Assembly: GCA_030688605.1 (NCBI GenBank)
Contig: JAUYJB010000002.1
Location: forward strand, 1-46,574
Source of the DNA: Hyphomicrobiales bacterium
GTDB lineage: Bacteria > Pseudomonadota > Alphaproteobacteria > Rhizobiales > NORP267
Length of the DNA stretch: 46,574 nucleotides
Direction: 5' to 3'
Shown here: positions 1 to 7,059 of the stretch, one piece after another
Layout of the letters: every line of letters begins with the position of its first letter
Numbering within the stretch: position 1 is the first letter of the stretch
The notes under the pieces: generated by a model
What the model was told of the DNA's origin: nothing
Databases searched by the model: none
The model's input: the letters and a program-made list of their open reading frames with translations, nothing else
Translations under genes and position numbers: made by a program

Positions 1-81
1 TGGTGGCGGCGCTCCGGTTGCCGGTGTTGGTGGCGGCGCTCAGGTCGCCGGTGTTGGTGGCGGCGCTCTCGTCGCCGGTGT
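1..81. repeat. three tandem 27-bp repeats inside the leftward gene
   Basis: Units at 1-27, 28-54 and 55-81 share tggtggcggcgctc and gccggtgt and differ at a few central bases. Each encodes one 9-residue unit (SAATNTGDx) on the minus strand. The array continues off the window. Confidence 0.9.
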
Positions 82-481
82 TGCTTTCCGATGCGCCCTT
101 CCAATCCACCTTCGACATGATAAAATCGACGCCGCGCTGAATGAACGCGGGGATGGTCAGTTCGGCCTTGATGGTGATCTCGGCGGCGGCGATCTTGGTA
201 TCTTCGGTGTGCGGCTTCGTCTCGCCGGCCAACTCGACTTCCGCAAACTTGCCGTCAAAGCCGTAGTAGGACAGCACGTCGAACGGATCGAGACAGGCAT
301 GAAAGCCGGACTCGCACGGCTCGACCGGACCATCGTGCTTGTAGGTTTTCCCGACTTCAAACTTGAAACCGCGACACGTCCAATCCGGGCCGAAGCCCTT
401 GACGGCGATGATCGGCGCAGCCTCTTGCGCCTTCGTCTCGCCAGCCTTCGCCTTCGCCTTCGTCCGCCGCGTCGTTGCCAT
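1..481 (-). CDS. DUF7666-like phage protein with 9-residue repeats (partial)
   Basis: The frame is open from an ATG at 479-481 to the left edge, so the C-terminus is missing. The protein begins with a Lys/Ala-rich stretch (about residues 1-20), then a domain with KGFGPDWTCRGFKFEVGKTY and CESGFHAC. This pattern is known from phage proteins placed in the DUF7666 group. The visible end enters a run of SAATNTGD-type 9-residue repeats, three copies before the edge. The function of the family is not known. The gene reads left, away from the CI-like gene, and has two TACAA-type inverted repeats just upstream, so it may be under repressor control as a lysogeny-expressed gene. The family name is from memory of the pattern; the frame and repeats are directly visible. 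Confidence 0.75.
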   Translation of the reverse strand, partial: MATTRRTKAKAKAGETKAQEAAPIIAVKGFGPDWTCRGFKFEVGKTYKHDGPVEPCESGFHACLDPFDVLSYYGFDGKFAEVELAGETKPHTEDTKIAAAEITIKAELTIPAFIQRGVDFIMSKVDWKGASESNTGDESAATNTGDLSAATNTGNRSAAT

Positions 482-514
482 GTCCCTGATCCCTTCCGTT
501 CGATTAGGGATAGT

Positions 515-532
515 CTACAAGAACGTTTGTAG
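515..532. promoter_or_regulatory. operator candidate CTACAA-N6-TTGTAG
   Basis: A perfect inverted repeat, CTACAA gaacgt TTGTAG, lies 34 bp upstream of the leftward gene start at 481. It has the same half-site and spacing as the repeat at 1279-1296 in front of the Cro-like gene, which suggests one regulator acts at both. Confidence 0.6.
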
Positions 533-533
533 A

Positions 534-553
534 TTACAAGGGCTAATTTGTAG
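534..553. promoter_or_regulatory. second operator-like repeat TTACAA-N8-TTGTAG
   Basis: A second TTACAA/TTGTAG pair starts 2 bp from the first, with a spacer of 8 instead of 6. It could be a weaker adjacent operator for the leftward promoter, or chance half-sites. Confidence 0.4.
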
Positions 554-569
554 CTGGGGACAAATTTTT

Positions 570-1220
570 TTAGCGGGGCCGGAAAAACCCAATGACAAGG
601 CCGACAACCGCGACCTCGGTATCATCCTCGCGGGCACCCATTGCGATAGGCTTCTGGTGGGCAGGGTCGGTGCTCTGGGGCCAAAGCTCGATCCGGCCCC
701 TGGTTGACCGCACCGTCTTGATAGTCCGTTCAGTCTCGCCCGCACGGCGGCGCTCGGCCACCACAACATCGCCCTCGCGCAAGGGCATGGGCGTTTCCGC
801 GTAATCCACACAAATCACGTATTCGCCGTCAGCGACAAGCTTGTTCATTGAGTTGCCGATGACACGAAACGCTACCTGCGGAAGCCGCGCAAACCGTGGG
901 TCCGGCGAGCTTGGCACGGGTGTTTCGTCCCCAACCAGTTGCCCATCTTCCTGCCACAATCCGGCCGCGACAAGCCCTCTGACGGGCACTTGGTTAAGAT
1001 TAAAACCGCCAATTAGACTCGAATCGGCATCCCCTTGGAGCCATTCGATTTGTCGGTCTAGCGCCTTCGCAAGTTTCCCCAGATATTTCGTGTTCGCAAC
1101 GTCGCCGCCCTCGATGGCTGAAATTATCTGTGGAGTAGCGCCGATCTTTCTGGCGAGTTCGGACTGATTTAGTCCCTTCGCCAGCCGGGCTTCCTTCACG
1201 CGTTTTCCTAGTTCCGACAT
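570..1220 (-). CDS. CI-like repressor, HTH plus S24 peptidase
   Basis: A 216-residue lysogeny repressor. Residues 1-60 form an XRE-type helix-turn-helix (NQSELARKIGATPQIISAIE). A linker contains VRGLVAAGLW, whose Ala-Gly is a plausible self-cleavage site. The C-terminal S24 domain has the nucleophile Ser in GNSM and the partner Lys in RTIKTV. LexA/CI-type proteins of this kind bind operators and cleave themselves when RecA is activated. The start at 1220 is chosen because the HTH begins there; the longer frame to 1334 would run through the divergent control region and overlap the Cro-like gene. It is divergent from the Cro-like gene at 1306. Confidence 0.9.
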   Translation of the reverse strand: MSELGKRVKEARLAKGLNQSELARKIGATPQIISAIEGGDVANTKYLGKLAKALDRQIEWLQGDADSSLIGGFNLNQVPVRGLVAAGLWQEDGQLVGDETPVPSSPDPRFARLPQVAFRVIGNSMNKLVADGEYVICVDYAETPMPLREGDVVVAERRRAGETERTIKTVRSTRGRIELWPQSTDPAHQKPIAMGAREDDTEVAVVGLVIGFFRPR

Positions 1221-1222
1221 AG

Positions 1223-1239
1223 CTTCGCCTATAGCGAAG
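1223..1239. promoter_or_regulatory. inverted repeat CTTCGC-N5-GCGAAG at the repressor start
   Basis: A perfect 6-5-6 inverted repeat starts 3 bp upstream of the repressor start codon. It could be an operator, or a hairpin in the repressor leader that limits translation. Confidence 0.4.
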
Positions 1240-1278
1240 GCTCTTACAAGCGGCGCGCCAAATTTAGTTGTTGCGCCG

Positions 1279-1296
1279 TTACAAAGATGATTGTAA
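1279..1296. promoter_or_regulatory. operator candidate TTACAA-N6-TTGTAA before the Cro-like gene
   Basis: A perfect inverted repeat, TTACAA agatga TTGTAA, ends 10 bp before the Cro-like ATG. The right half overlaps the position a -10 box would take if TTGTTG at 1268-1273 is the -35. Such a promoter would give an almost leaderless mRNA. A lone TTACAA half-site is at 1244-1249. Confidence 0.6.
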
Positions 1297-1305
1297 AAGA
1301 GCCGT

Positions 1306-1542
1306 ATGTCGGACGGCTTGGAACTGGCGATCAAGAGTGCGGGCAGTCAATCGAACCTCGCCCGCGCGATAGGCAAAACCCCGCAGCTGATTTCCTACTG
1401 GCACAGGAAAATCGGCCGTGTTCCGGCTGAGTACGTTCCCGACGTTGAGCGCGTGACTGGCATCCCGCGCCACCTTCTCCGGCCTGATCTGTATTCGCAG
1501 CCCGGCCCCAATCATCGCATCACGCAAGGAATCGACGCATGA
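1306..1542 (+). CDS. Cro/YdaS-like HTH regulator
   Basis: A 78-residue protein with a helix-turn-helix of the Cro/YdaS type: GSQSNLARAIGKTPQLISYW, followed by VPAEYVPDVERVTGIPRHLL. Such proteins oppose the CI repressor and commit the phage to early lytic expression. It is divergent from the CI-like gene and overlaps the next gene by ATGA, so it heads the rightward early operon. Assignment is from length, motif and position. Confidence 0.85.
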   Translation: MSDGLELAIKSAGSQSNLARAIGKTPQLISYWHRKIGRVPAEYVPDVERVTGIPRHLLRPDLYSQPGPNHRITQGIDA

Positions 1543-2495
1543 CCGCGGCCGATATCGACTTGACGATTCCCGCCAGTCTGGATCGGACGAGGCCGCGCTA
1601 CCAGTTTCTGCCTGATCTGGCCGGCGACGATTACGACGCGCTCAAGGCCGATATCGCCGAACGCGGCGTCATGGTGCCGATCGAGTACGACGACGACGGC
1701 AATGTTCTCGACGGCCATCACCGGATCAAGGCGTGCGCCGAACTCGGCATTTCGGAATGGCCGCGCATCGTGCGCACGTTCGCATCCGAGGCCGACAAGC
1801 GCACGCATGCCCGCCAGCTTAATCTTGCCCGCCGCCATCTCAATCAGGAACAGCGGCGCGTTCTGATCGCCGACGACCTGCGCGAGCGACCGGACCGAAG
1901 CAACCGGCAGATCGCCGCGGAATTGGGTGTTGACGACAAGACTGTTGGCACGGTGCGCGCCGGCCTCGAAGCAACTGCGGAAATTCCGCAGTTGGAAAAA
2001 ACCGTCGGCGCCGACGGCAGATCGCGGCGCAAACCCTCGGTTTCCCGCGTTCATCTGCCCGGCGACGACGGCAAGGCGGCCGTCAAGGGCGCGGCCAGAA
2101 CCATCCGTGACGAAGAGACCGAAGCGAAGCGCGCGGCCAATGACGCCGTGCGGGCCGTCGCCGTGCCGTCGCCGAGCGGCAAATATTCGGTGCTTGTTAT
2201 CGACCCGCCTTGGCCGATGGACAAGATCGAGCGCGACGTTCGGCCCAATCAGGTGGCCTTCGATTATGCGCACGCGGCTCACGACGACGCCGTGGCATTC
2301 AGTCGTTGGTACGTGATCGATCTGGCGGCGTGGCGCGCTCATATGATCCGCCACCGGGACATCGTGAAGCCGAAGAAGCAATCGAACGGTGACGGGACGC
2401 ATTTCGTCGTTTTCGATTTGCGCACGTTCCCACCGAACCCGCCAATTCTTGTCGGTTCTAGTCACGAACTGCCGACGGGAGCGCGGGCCGCATGA
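1539..2495 (+). CDS. ParB-like protein with a truncated MT-A70 segment
   Basis: 318 residues. The N-terminal third is a ParB/Srx-like domain (residues about 25-90, VLDGHHRIKACAELGI), followed by a helix-turn-helix (SNRQIAAELGVDDKTVGTVR). From residue about 215 the sequence GKYSVLVIDPPWPM and DVRPNQVAFDY matches the start of MT-A70 adenine methyltransferases, including the DPPW motif. The rest of that fold is absent; the last 75 residues look unrelated. No alternative frame restores it. It probably binds DNA but does not methylate. It is coupled to its neighbours by ATGA overlaps on both sides. Confidence 0.75.
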   Translation: MTAADIDLTIPASLDRTRPRYQFLPDLAGDDYDALKADIAERGVMVPIEYDDDGNVLDGHHRIKACAELGISEWPRIVRTFASEADKRTHARQLNLARRHLNQEQRRVLIADDLRERPDRSNRQIAAELGVDDKTVGTVRAGLEATAEIPQLEKTVGADGRSRRKPSVSRVHLPGDDGKAAVKGAARTIRDEETEAKRAANDAVRAVAVPSPSGKYSVLVIDPPWPMDKIERDVRPNQVAFDYAHAAHDDAVAFSRWYVIDLAAWRAHMIRHRDIVKPKKQSNGDGTHFVVFDLRTFPPNPPILVGSSHELPTGARAA

Positions 2496-2860
2496 CCTCC
2501 CGGTCCGTCCCAATCGAATATCTGATTCCAATCGGCGCCCCGGCGGGCGCTGATAGCCGCCGGGGACCACAACAGTCGCCCCCGTGTCTCGAAGGTTCCC
2601 GGCGGCGTTCACATCACGACCTTGCGGCGGGAGGCTTCTCGTCCGGGGGGCGCGGCGGCGGAAAGCGGCAAGCTGACACAGCCGCCGCCGTAGCCTTCGG
2701 AACAAGCCCTCCCGCCAATCGACTTCCCGCGCCGTTTGCCGTCGATGCGCTCATACATCTTCGGCCTGGCGCGGTGAAGAGGCGGGGGCCGAACGCTGTC
2801 CTGATACCCGCAGGACGGCGCTCCGGCTCCCGCTCCGTCCCTTTTGTTGTCGGGGTCTGA
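2492..2860 (+). CDS. hypothetical protein, Arg/Gly/Pro-rich
   Basis: 122 residues, not recognised. The start overlaps the ParB-like stop by ATGA and the stop lies 1 bp before the next start, which supports it as an operon member. Composition is low-complexity (SGGRGGGKRQ) and no domain is visible, so an out-of-frame shadow is not excluded. Confidence 0.45.
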   Translation: MTSRSVPIEYLIPIGAPAGADSRRGPQQSPPCLEGSRRRSHHDLAAGGFSSGGRGGGKRQADTAAAVAFGTSPPANRLPAPFAVDALIHLRPGAVKRRGPNAVLIPAGRRSGSRSVPFVVGV

Positions 2861-2861
2861 C

Positions 2862-3245
2862 ATGGCACCGGCATCGTCCACCATCGCGCTCGGGACGGCA
2901 ACCGACCAACTGGTCGGCGACCGACCGGCTGGGCACACAAGTGGTCGGTCGATTTTTCCATCCATCATGCAGGCAGCGCGCGGCTGGTGGATGAACAAGG
3001 CGGCGGCTGAACTCGCAACCATCATCGGCTGCGAGGTACGTTCGGCTGAACGATATCTGGCCGGCGACCGGACTCCGGATGCGGAGGCGGTGCTGGCGAT
3101 CCTCAGAAGCGAACACGGCGCGAAGCTGGTTGAGGCGGCGGTGGCGGACCTGCCGGCCGATCGGCAACGCGCGTTCTGGAACGAGATGGCAATGGCCGTG
3201 GTGCGAGCGACCGCGGCAACCGAAAGGAACGCGCTGCGCGGGTAG
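2862..3245 (+). CDS. HTH-like hypothetical protein
   Basis: 128 residues from the ATG at 2862. The C-terminal 85 residues contain a possible DNA-binding helical segment (NKAAAELATIIGCEVRSAER followed by YLAGDRTP), typical of small phage regulators. The N-terminal 40 residues are low complexity. The specific role is unknown. It follows the preceding gene by 1 bp. Confidence 0.6.
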   Translation: MAPASSTIALGTATDQLVGDRPAGHTSGRSIFPSIMQAARGWWMNKAAAELATIIGCEVRSAERYLAGDRTPDAEAVLAILRSEHGAKLVEAAVADLPADRQRAFWNEMAMAVVRATAATERNALRG

Positions 3246-3316
3246 GGGCCACACGGCCCGCGTAGCGGATCACTCACACGCCTCCGGGACGAGGCTCGTT
3301 GTACGAGGACGGGACG

Positions 3317-3664
3317 ATGCAAAAATTCGCCATGCGGCGGATGATGCGCTTCACCGGCATGGCCGCGGCGACATCCGATCCTGCGCTCCGGGCTGAGCGC
3401 ATCTTCCGCGCCGACCTGTGGGCGCTGAGAGAGAATTTCCTTTCCGGTCACCTGACGTGGCCCGACTATCGCAAGGCCGTCAGCGCCCTCCGCAAGCGCC
3501 GTGCGCGCGCCGTCGAGCCGCGCAGGTTCAGCATCGCAACAATTCCTCGCCCAGTCGTCCGCCGCATCTCGACTGGCGAGGATAGCCGGTCGACGGCCGC
3601 CCCGCCGTGGCCTCGCGGCATGGGCTGTCGGCCGGCGTCTATTTCCGGGGAGCCATCCCCATGA
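3317..3664 (+). CDS. hypothetical basic protein
   Basis: Not recognised. About 115 residues, basic, with an alpha-helical middle (AERIFRADLWALRENFLSGH then LTWPDYRKAVSALRKRRARA). The ATG at 3317 is preferred to the TTG at 3299. The stop overlaps the start of the next small gene by ATGA. Confidence 0.5.
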   Translation: MQKFAMRRMMRFTGMAAATSDPALRAERIFRADLWALRENFLSGHLTWPDYRKAVSALRKRRARAVEPRRFSIATIPRPVVRRISTGEDSRSTAAPPWPRGMGCRPASISGEPSP

Positions 3665-3771
3665 CCTCCGCGCTTCCTCCCAAGCGCGTTGACGCCCGGC
3701 CGGGGCAGTCGTCGTCCCGCGTAGTCCCGGCCGGGCGATCATTCCTGATCCACTACGGAGCGCGCGCATGA
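3661..3771 (+). CDS. 36-residue microprotein
   Basis: A small frame joined by ATGA overlaps to the genes on both sides, which is the main support. Basic (PPKRVDARPG), no membrane segment, no known family. Confidence 0.4.
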   Translation: MTSALPPKRVDARPGQSSSRVVPAGRSFLIHYGARA

Positions 3772-3857
3772 CCGCCCGAGATCGATCAATCATCGCAATG
3801 GCCGCTCTCTGGAGCATCGCTGGGGCGGTGATCTTGGCGTTCGGTGTGTGGGGCTGA
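3768..3857 (+). CDS. 29-residue single-pass membrane microprotein
   Basis: MTARDRSI then a hydrophobic helix (IAMAALWSIAGAVILAFGVW) and stop. A GGAG sequence lies about 8 bp upstream and the start overlaps the previous stop by ATGA. The layout, a short cytoplasmic N-terminus plus one membrane helix, is typical of phage membrane microproteins. The role is unknown; a regulatory or lysis-timing role cannot be told from sequence. Confidence 0.5.
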   Translation: MTARDRSIIAMAALWSIAGAVILAFGVWG

Positions 3858-3885
3858 TCCCTCAAACCTGAAGGAAAAAAGTTAC

Positions 3886-4278
3886 ATGGCACGCAAGACG
3901 AGAGTTTCGAAGCAGACCAACGGCATCGACGCCGACATGGCGAAAGCCTTCATCGAGCGCATCGAGAACCTGGAAGGGCAGATCGACAGCGAGCGCGGCT
4001 CGTACATGCAGAAGGCGAAGACGATCCGTGAGGACATCAAGGAAGTCATCATCGAGGCGAAGGACGAGGGCATCCCCTCCAAGGCGCTGAAGGCGATGGT
4101 GAAGGATCGCCGCTACGACCGCAAGAAGGCGGAACTCGCCGCCGGCCTCGACATCGACGAGGGCGCCGCTTTCGAGCAGATGAAGGAAGCGCTCGGGCCG
4201 CTCGCCGACACGCCGCTCGGTGAAGCCGCGCTTGGCGCCGATCCGAAGCCGCTGGGCGAGGCCGAGGCGGTTCACTGA
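3886..4278 (+). CDS. GapR-like (DUF2312) DNA-binding protein
   Basis: 130 residues. The middle (residues about 12-70, AFIERIENLEGQ, IREDIKEVIIEAKDEGI, KALKAMVKDRRYDRKK) matches the GapR family of alphaproteobacterial nucleoid proteins. These form clamps on overtwisted DNA and aid replication. The C-terminal tail is acidic and Ala-rich, longer than in cellular GapR. It precedes a RuvC-like resolvase, so a role in phage DNA topology or replication is likely. The ATG at 3886 is chosen since the conserved part follows it. Confidence 0.85.
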   Translation: MARKTRVSKQTNGIDADMAKAFIERIENLEGQIDSERGSYMQKAKTIREDIKEVIIEAKDEGIPSKALKAMVKDRRYDRKKAELAAGLDIDEGAAFEQMKEALGPLADTPLGEAALGADPKPLGEAEAVH

Positions 4279-4281
4279 TCC

Positions 4282-4833
4282 ATGGAGAGCGGCGCGATCA
4301 TCGGGTTTGACGTTGGACGGCTTCTCGGCTTCGCGGCCGGGATGCCCGGCACCATGCCGGAGTCGTCCACTGTCGCTTTGTCGAAGCCCGGTGGCGCGCT
4401 TTCGCTTCAGGCCGCGAACCTGATCGCATTCCTCGACAAGACGTTCCGCGAGTATCGCCCGGCGCTGGTCGCGAAGGAAGCGCCATTCTCGCTTGCTGCC
4501 TTTTCCGATCATCACGTCAACGAGGCGGCGGTCCGATCGGCGTTCGGTTTGCATTGCATCATCGACGGCATGTGCCAGCGCTTCGGCATCCCCTGTCACG
4601 AATCTGCGGTGGCGACGGTGACGAAACATTTCACTGGCAAGGCTCGCCACGGCGGGCGGACGCCGCGCAAGCGGGCGATCATGCAGCGCTGCCGGGTTCT
4701 CGGATACGTGCCTGCGGATTGCCGGGACGAAGATCGCTGCGATGCGCTTTGCGTTTGGGATTGGGCAGCGGCGACGCTCGCCCGCGTTCCTCCGAAAGAA
4801 CTGGTGCTGTTCAACGAAGGGGCGGCGGCATGA
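4282..4833 (+). CDS. RuvC-like Holliday junction resolvase
   Basis: 183 residues with an RNase H-like fold. The first acidic residue is in IIGFDVG (about residue 9), the second in VAKEAP (about 66), and a C-terminal acidic pair in DEDRCDALCVWDWA. This order is that of RuvC-type crossover endonucleases, which in phages resolve branched replication intermediates before packaging. The next gene starts inside its stop by ATGA. Confidence 0.8.
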   Translation: MESGAIIGFDVGRLLGFAAGMPGTMPESSTVALSKPGGALSLQAANLIAFLDKTFREYRPALVAKEAPFSLAAFSDHHVNEAAVRSAFGLHCIIDGMCQRFGIPCHESAVATVTKHFTGKARHGGRTPRKRAIMQRCRVLGYVPADCRDEDRCDALCVWDWAAATLARVPPKELVLFNEGAAA

Positions 4834-5846
4834 GCGCATCCTACGTGGTCCTCACCGAGTCCGAGACCGTGCATCTGGTCTGCATCCGCTACGGCGACGG
4901 CAAGCCTTGGCTGCGGGTGGTGGCGGTGTTCCCGAACAAGGACCGGGCGGAGAGCTACGCCGATATCGAAAACTCGATGCTTGGCGATGAGGACGATGAT
5001 CTCGGACCTGCGTGGGCCGACGAACTCCGCTACGAGCATCCCGATCAACCGGAGCCGGCAGACGGCCTCGCGCGCCTTCTCAGGCGGCCGGAGACGCCCG
5101 CGCCGGTGATCGAGGCTCCACAGGAGCCGGAAGCGGAAACGCCCGTCACGGACGAAGACAGGGCCGACGTCGAATTGGCCACTGAACGGCTCGCCGAAGT
5201 CGAGGAACACCCGGAAACTCTGGTCCCGCTGGCCGACGTCATGTCGGAGATTGCCGACGAGGCCGAAGACTTGGAGGAAGCCGAACCTGCACCGCCCCCA
5301 CGCGGCAACACCAAGGAGCGTGTTGCGCAGCTCTGGGGGCAGGGGAAATCGGCCAGCGCCATCGCCAAGATTGTCGGCGTCAACGAGAGCCGCGTCTACC
5401 AGATCAAGAAGGACTTGAACCTTCCGTCGCGCGATCCGGTGAAGAGCGCCCGACCGGGACCGGTGGCAAAGCCGAAAGCGCCGGTAGAGGTTATGCCTGC
5501 GCCGCAGCCACCAGCCACCAACGGCGCATCGCACCCCGAATATTCCCGAGCCGGCGTCACCGTCACCCTCGCCGAGGGCAATGAGAAGATCGCCTTCAAG
5601 GGCGCATCGGTTCCGCTGACCGTAAGGCAGGCGAAGCTCTGCGCGATCCTCTTGCGCGGTGCGCCGTCGCCGATCGGGCTGAAGTACATCGCCTCGAACC
5701 TCTACGGCCCCATCGGCGGGGACGACGCGGAGATGCGCCTGAAGCACACCGTCGGCGCGCTGAACGGCGGCATCCTGGCGGAAGTTGAACTGGAAGTGAC
5801 GGAAGTCAAAGGCATCGGCTACGCACTGGCGGGAGCGGAAGCATGA
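4830..5846 (+). CDS. regulator with HTH and C-terminal winged helix
   Basis: 338 residues. The acidic, Glu-rich N-terminal half gives way to a resolvase-type HTH (residues about 170-205, KERVAQLWGQGKSASAIAKI then VGVNESRVYQIKK). After a Pro-rich linker, a C-terminal winged helix resembles the OmpR output domain (LTVRQAKLCAILLRGAPSPI, ending KGIGYALAG). This suggests a DNA-binding regulator, possibly early-to-late. The ATG at 4830 overlaps the resolvase stop. No exact family is recognised. Confidence 0.65.
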   Translation: MSASYVVLTESETVHLVCIRYGDGKPWLRVVAVFPNKDRAESYADIENSMLGDEDDDLGPAWADELRYEHPDQPEPADGLARLLRRPETPAPVIEAPQEPEAETPVTDEDRADVELATERLAEVEEHPETLVPLADVMSEIADEAEDLEEAEPAPPPRGNTKERVAQLWGQGKSASAIAKIVGVNESRVYQIKKDLNLPSRDPVKSARPGPVAKPKAPVEVMPAPQPPATNGASHPEYSRAGVTVTLAEGNEKIAFKGASVPLTVRQAKLCAILLRGAPSPIGLKYIASNLYGPIGGDDAEMRLKHTVGALNGGILAEVELEVTEVKGIGYALAGAEA

Positions 5847-6061
5847 GCCTCCTCACCGAAGACCTGTCCGACATCGTGCGCGGCATCCATGACACCGGCG
5901 GCAAGTCCGAAGCCGAGCGCCTAGCGGCCGACATGGTGACCGCCGGGCTGGCGTGGCTGTCGATCATCAACGGCCCGCGCCATTGCGCCGGCATGTGCGA
6001 TCAGCTCGCGCAGGATTTTACCGCCGAGGTATTGGGACACAAGAGGAGGGCGCAACCATGA
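5843..6061 (+). CDS. hypothetical protein, 72 residues
   Basis: Not recognised. A helical protein (AERLAADMVTAGLAWLSIIN) with a His/Cys-containing segment (GPRHCAGMCDQLAQ). ATGA overlaps at both ends place it firmly in the operon. Confidence 0.6.
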   Translation: MSLLTEDLSDIVRGIHDTGGKSEAERLAADMVTAGLAWLSIINGPRHCAGMCDQLAQDFTAEVLGHKRRAQP

Positions 6062-6579
6062 CCGCCGTCTGTCCGTGCTGCGGCCAGCCGGTCGATCCGT
6101 CTCGCCTCATCGTCGACCTCAACACCCATCAGGCAACGCGGAACGGCGTCACGGCCCGCCTGTCGCCACGCATGAGCGAAATTCTCATCGTCCTGAACGC
6201 AACGTGGCCGGGGACCGTTCGGCATGACCGATTGCTCCAGCGCATCTACGGCGCCGACTGTGGACCGGAGGACACGATCACGATCCGCGTTCACATGAGC
6301 AAGATTCGTCAGTTGGTCCGCCCGCTTGGTGTCGGGATCGAGGCGCGGTGGGGAACCGGATACCGGCTGGTGTTCGACGTGAAAGCAGACCCATCGCGCA
6401 AGCGCGGCGACAATCGCCACTGGGCGCCGGACGAGATCAAGAAACTTGAACACCTCGTTTATGTCTCTGGCCTATCGGTCGTCGATGCATCGCGGCAACT
6501 CGGGCGCTCGCCCGGAGCCACGACGCACAAGGTTCGCCAGATAGGACGGACGCGGGAGACCGGCCTTGCTGTTGCCTGA
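6058..6579 (+). CDS. zinc-motif plus winged-helix regulator
   Basis: 173 residues. It opens with CPCCGQPVD, a half zinc-ribbon. A winged helix of OmpR/PhoB type follows (RLSPRMSEILIVLNATWPGT, DTITIRVHMSKIRQLV, GTGYRLVF). The last 50 residues look like a small HTH (WAPDEIKKLEHLVYVSGLSV then VDASRQLGRSPGA). No receiver domain is present, so it is not controlled by phosphorylation in the usual way. It may be a transcription regulator of the early operon. Confidence 0.65.
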   Translation: MTAVCPCCGQPVDPSRLIVDLNTHQATRNGVTARLSPRMSEILIVLNATWPGTVRHDRLLQRIYGADCGPEDTITIRVHMSKIRQLVRPLGVGIEARWGTGYRLVFDVKADPSRKRGDNRHWAPDEIKKLEHLVYVSGLSVVDASRQLGRSPGATTHKVRQIGRTRETGLAVA

Positions 6580-6853
6580 CCAGTCCTTCGACGAGATCGC
6601 TGTCGAGCTTCTTGGCGCTGCCGGAGGTGCGGCCGAGGCTGTCAACGCCGCCGAGATTCTGGAAGCGCGCGGGCTCGCCGGTGGTGGGTTGCGCCACACG
6701 ATGGAGGAACTCCGGAAGCGCGCCGAAACGCTCGGCGGTCTCTACCGATTTTTCCGCGAAGCCGCACCGTTCGAGGAACAAATCCGCGATCTGCTGGCGG
6801 CCCTGAATGCGGTGACCGAAGCGGACAACGAGCGGGAGCGCAAGTCGGCATGA
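6566..6853 (+). CDS. hypothetical helical protein
   Basis: About 95 residues from a TTG at 6566, overlapping the previous gene by 14 bp. A coiled, Ala/Glu-rich protein (EELRKRAETLGGLYRFFREA). No family recognised. A TTG at 6572 is an alternative start. Confidence 0.55.
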   Translation: MLLPDQSFDEIAVELLGAAGGAAEAVNAAEILEARGLAGGGLRHTMEELRKRAETLGGLYRFFREAAPFEEQIRDLLAALNAVTEADNERERKSA

Positions 6854-7059
6854 ACCGCTCCCACGGCGTGACCCTCCGCTCTCCCGAGACCCAGCCCTCA
6901 GCCCGGCTCAGAGACCTGTCCCCGACGTACAGGGTGGCGACTGAGGCGCTGGTGATCGCAGCCGACCTCGGATGCTCGGGCGACCTCTACGACGCCCTCT
7001 GGGCACTATGCCAGCGCGAGGCGGACGCCTATCTCGCAGCGCAGGGGGAGGCGGCGTGA
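6850..7059 (+). CDS. hypothetical protein, 69 residues
   Basis: Not recognised. A predicted helical second half (YDALWALCQREADAYLAAQG). ATGA overlap upstream and TGATG overlap with the helicase downstream. Confidence 0.6.
   Translation: MNRSHGVTLRSPETQPSARLRDLSPTYRVATEALVIAADLGCSGDLYDALWALCQREADAYLAAQGEAA

Noticed and set aside
1..81. CRISPR-like array
   Set aside because: Repeats are contiguous 27-bp coding units without unique spacers.
1512..2705. Long minus-strand frame opposite the ParB-like gene
   Set aside because: It is antisense to a recognised protein, has no domain and is explained by high GC.
2609..3892. 427-residue minus-strand frame over several small genes
   Set aside because: No domain, Arg/Ala/Ser-rich, and the plus-strand genes show overlap coupling.
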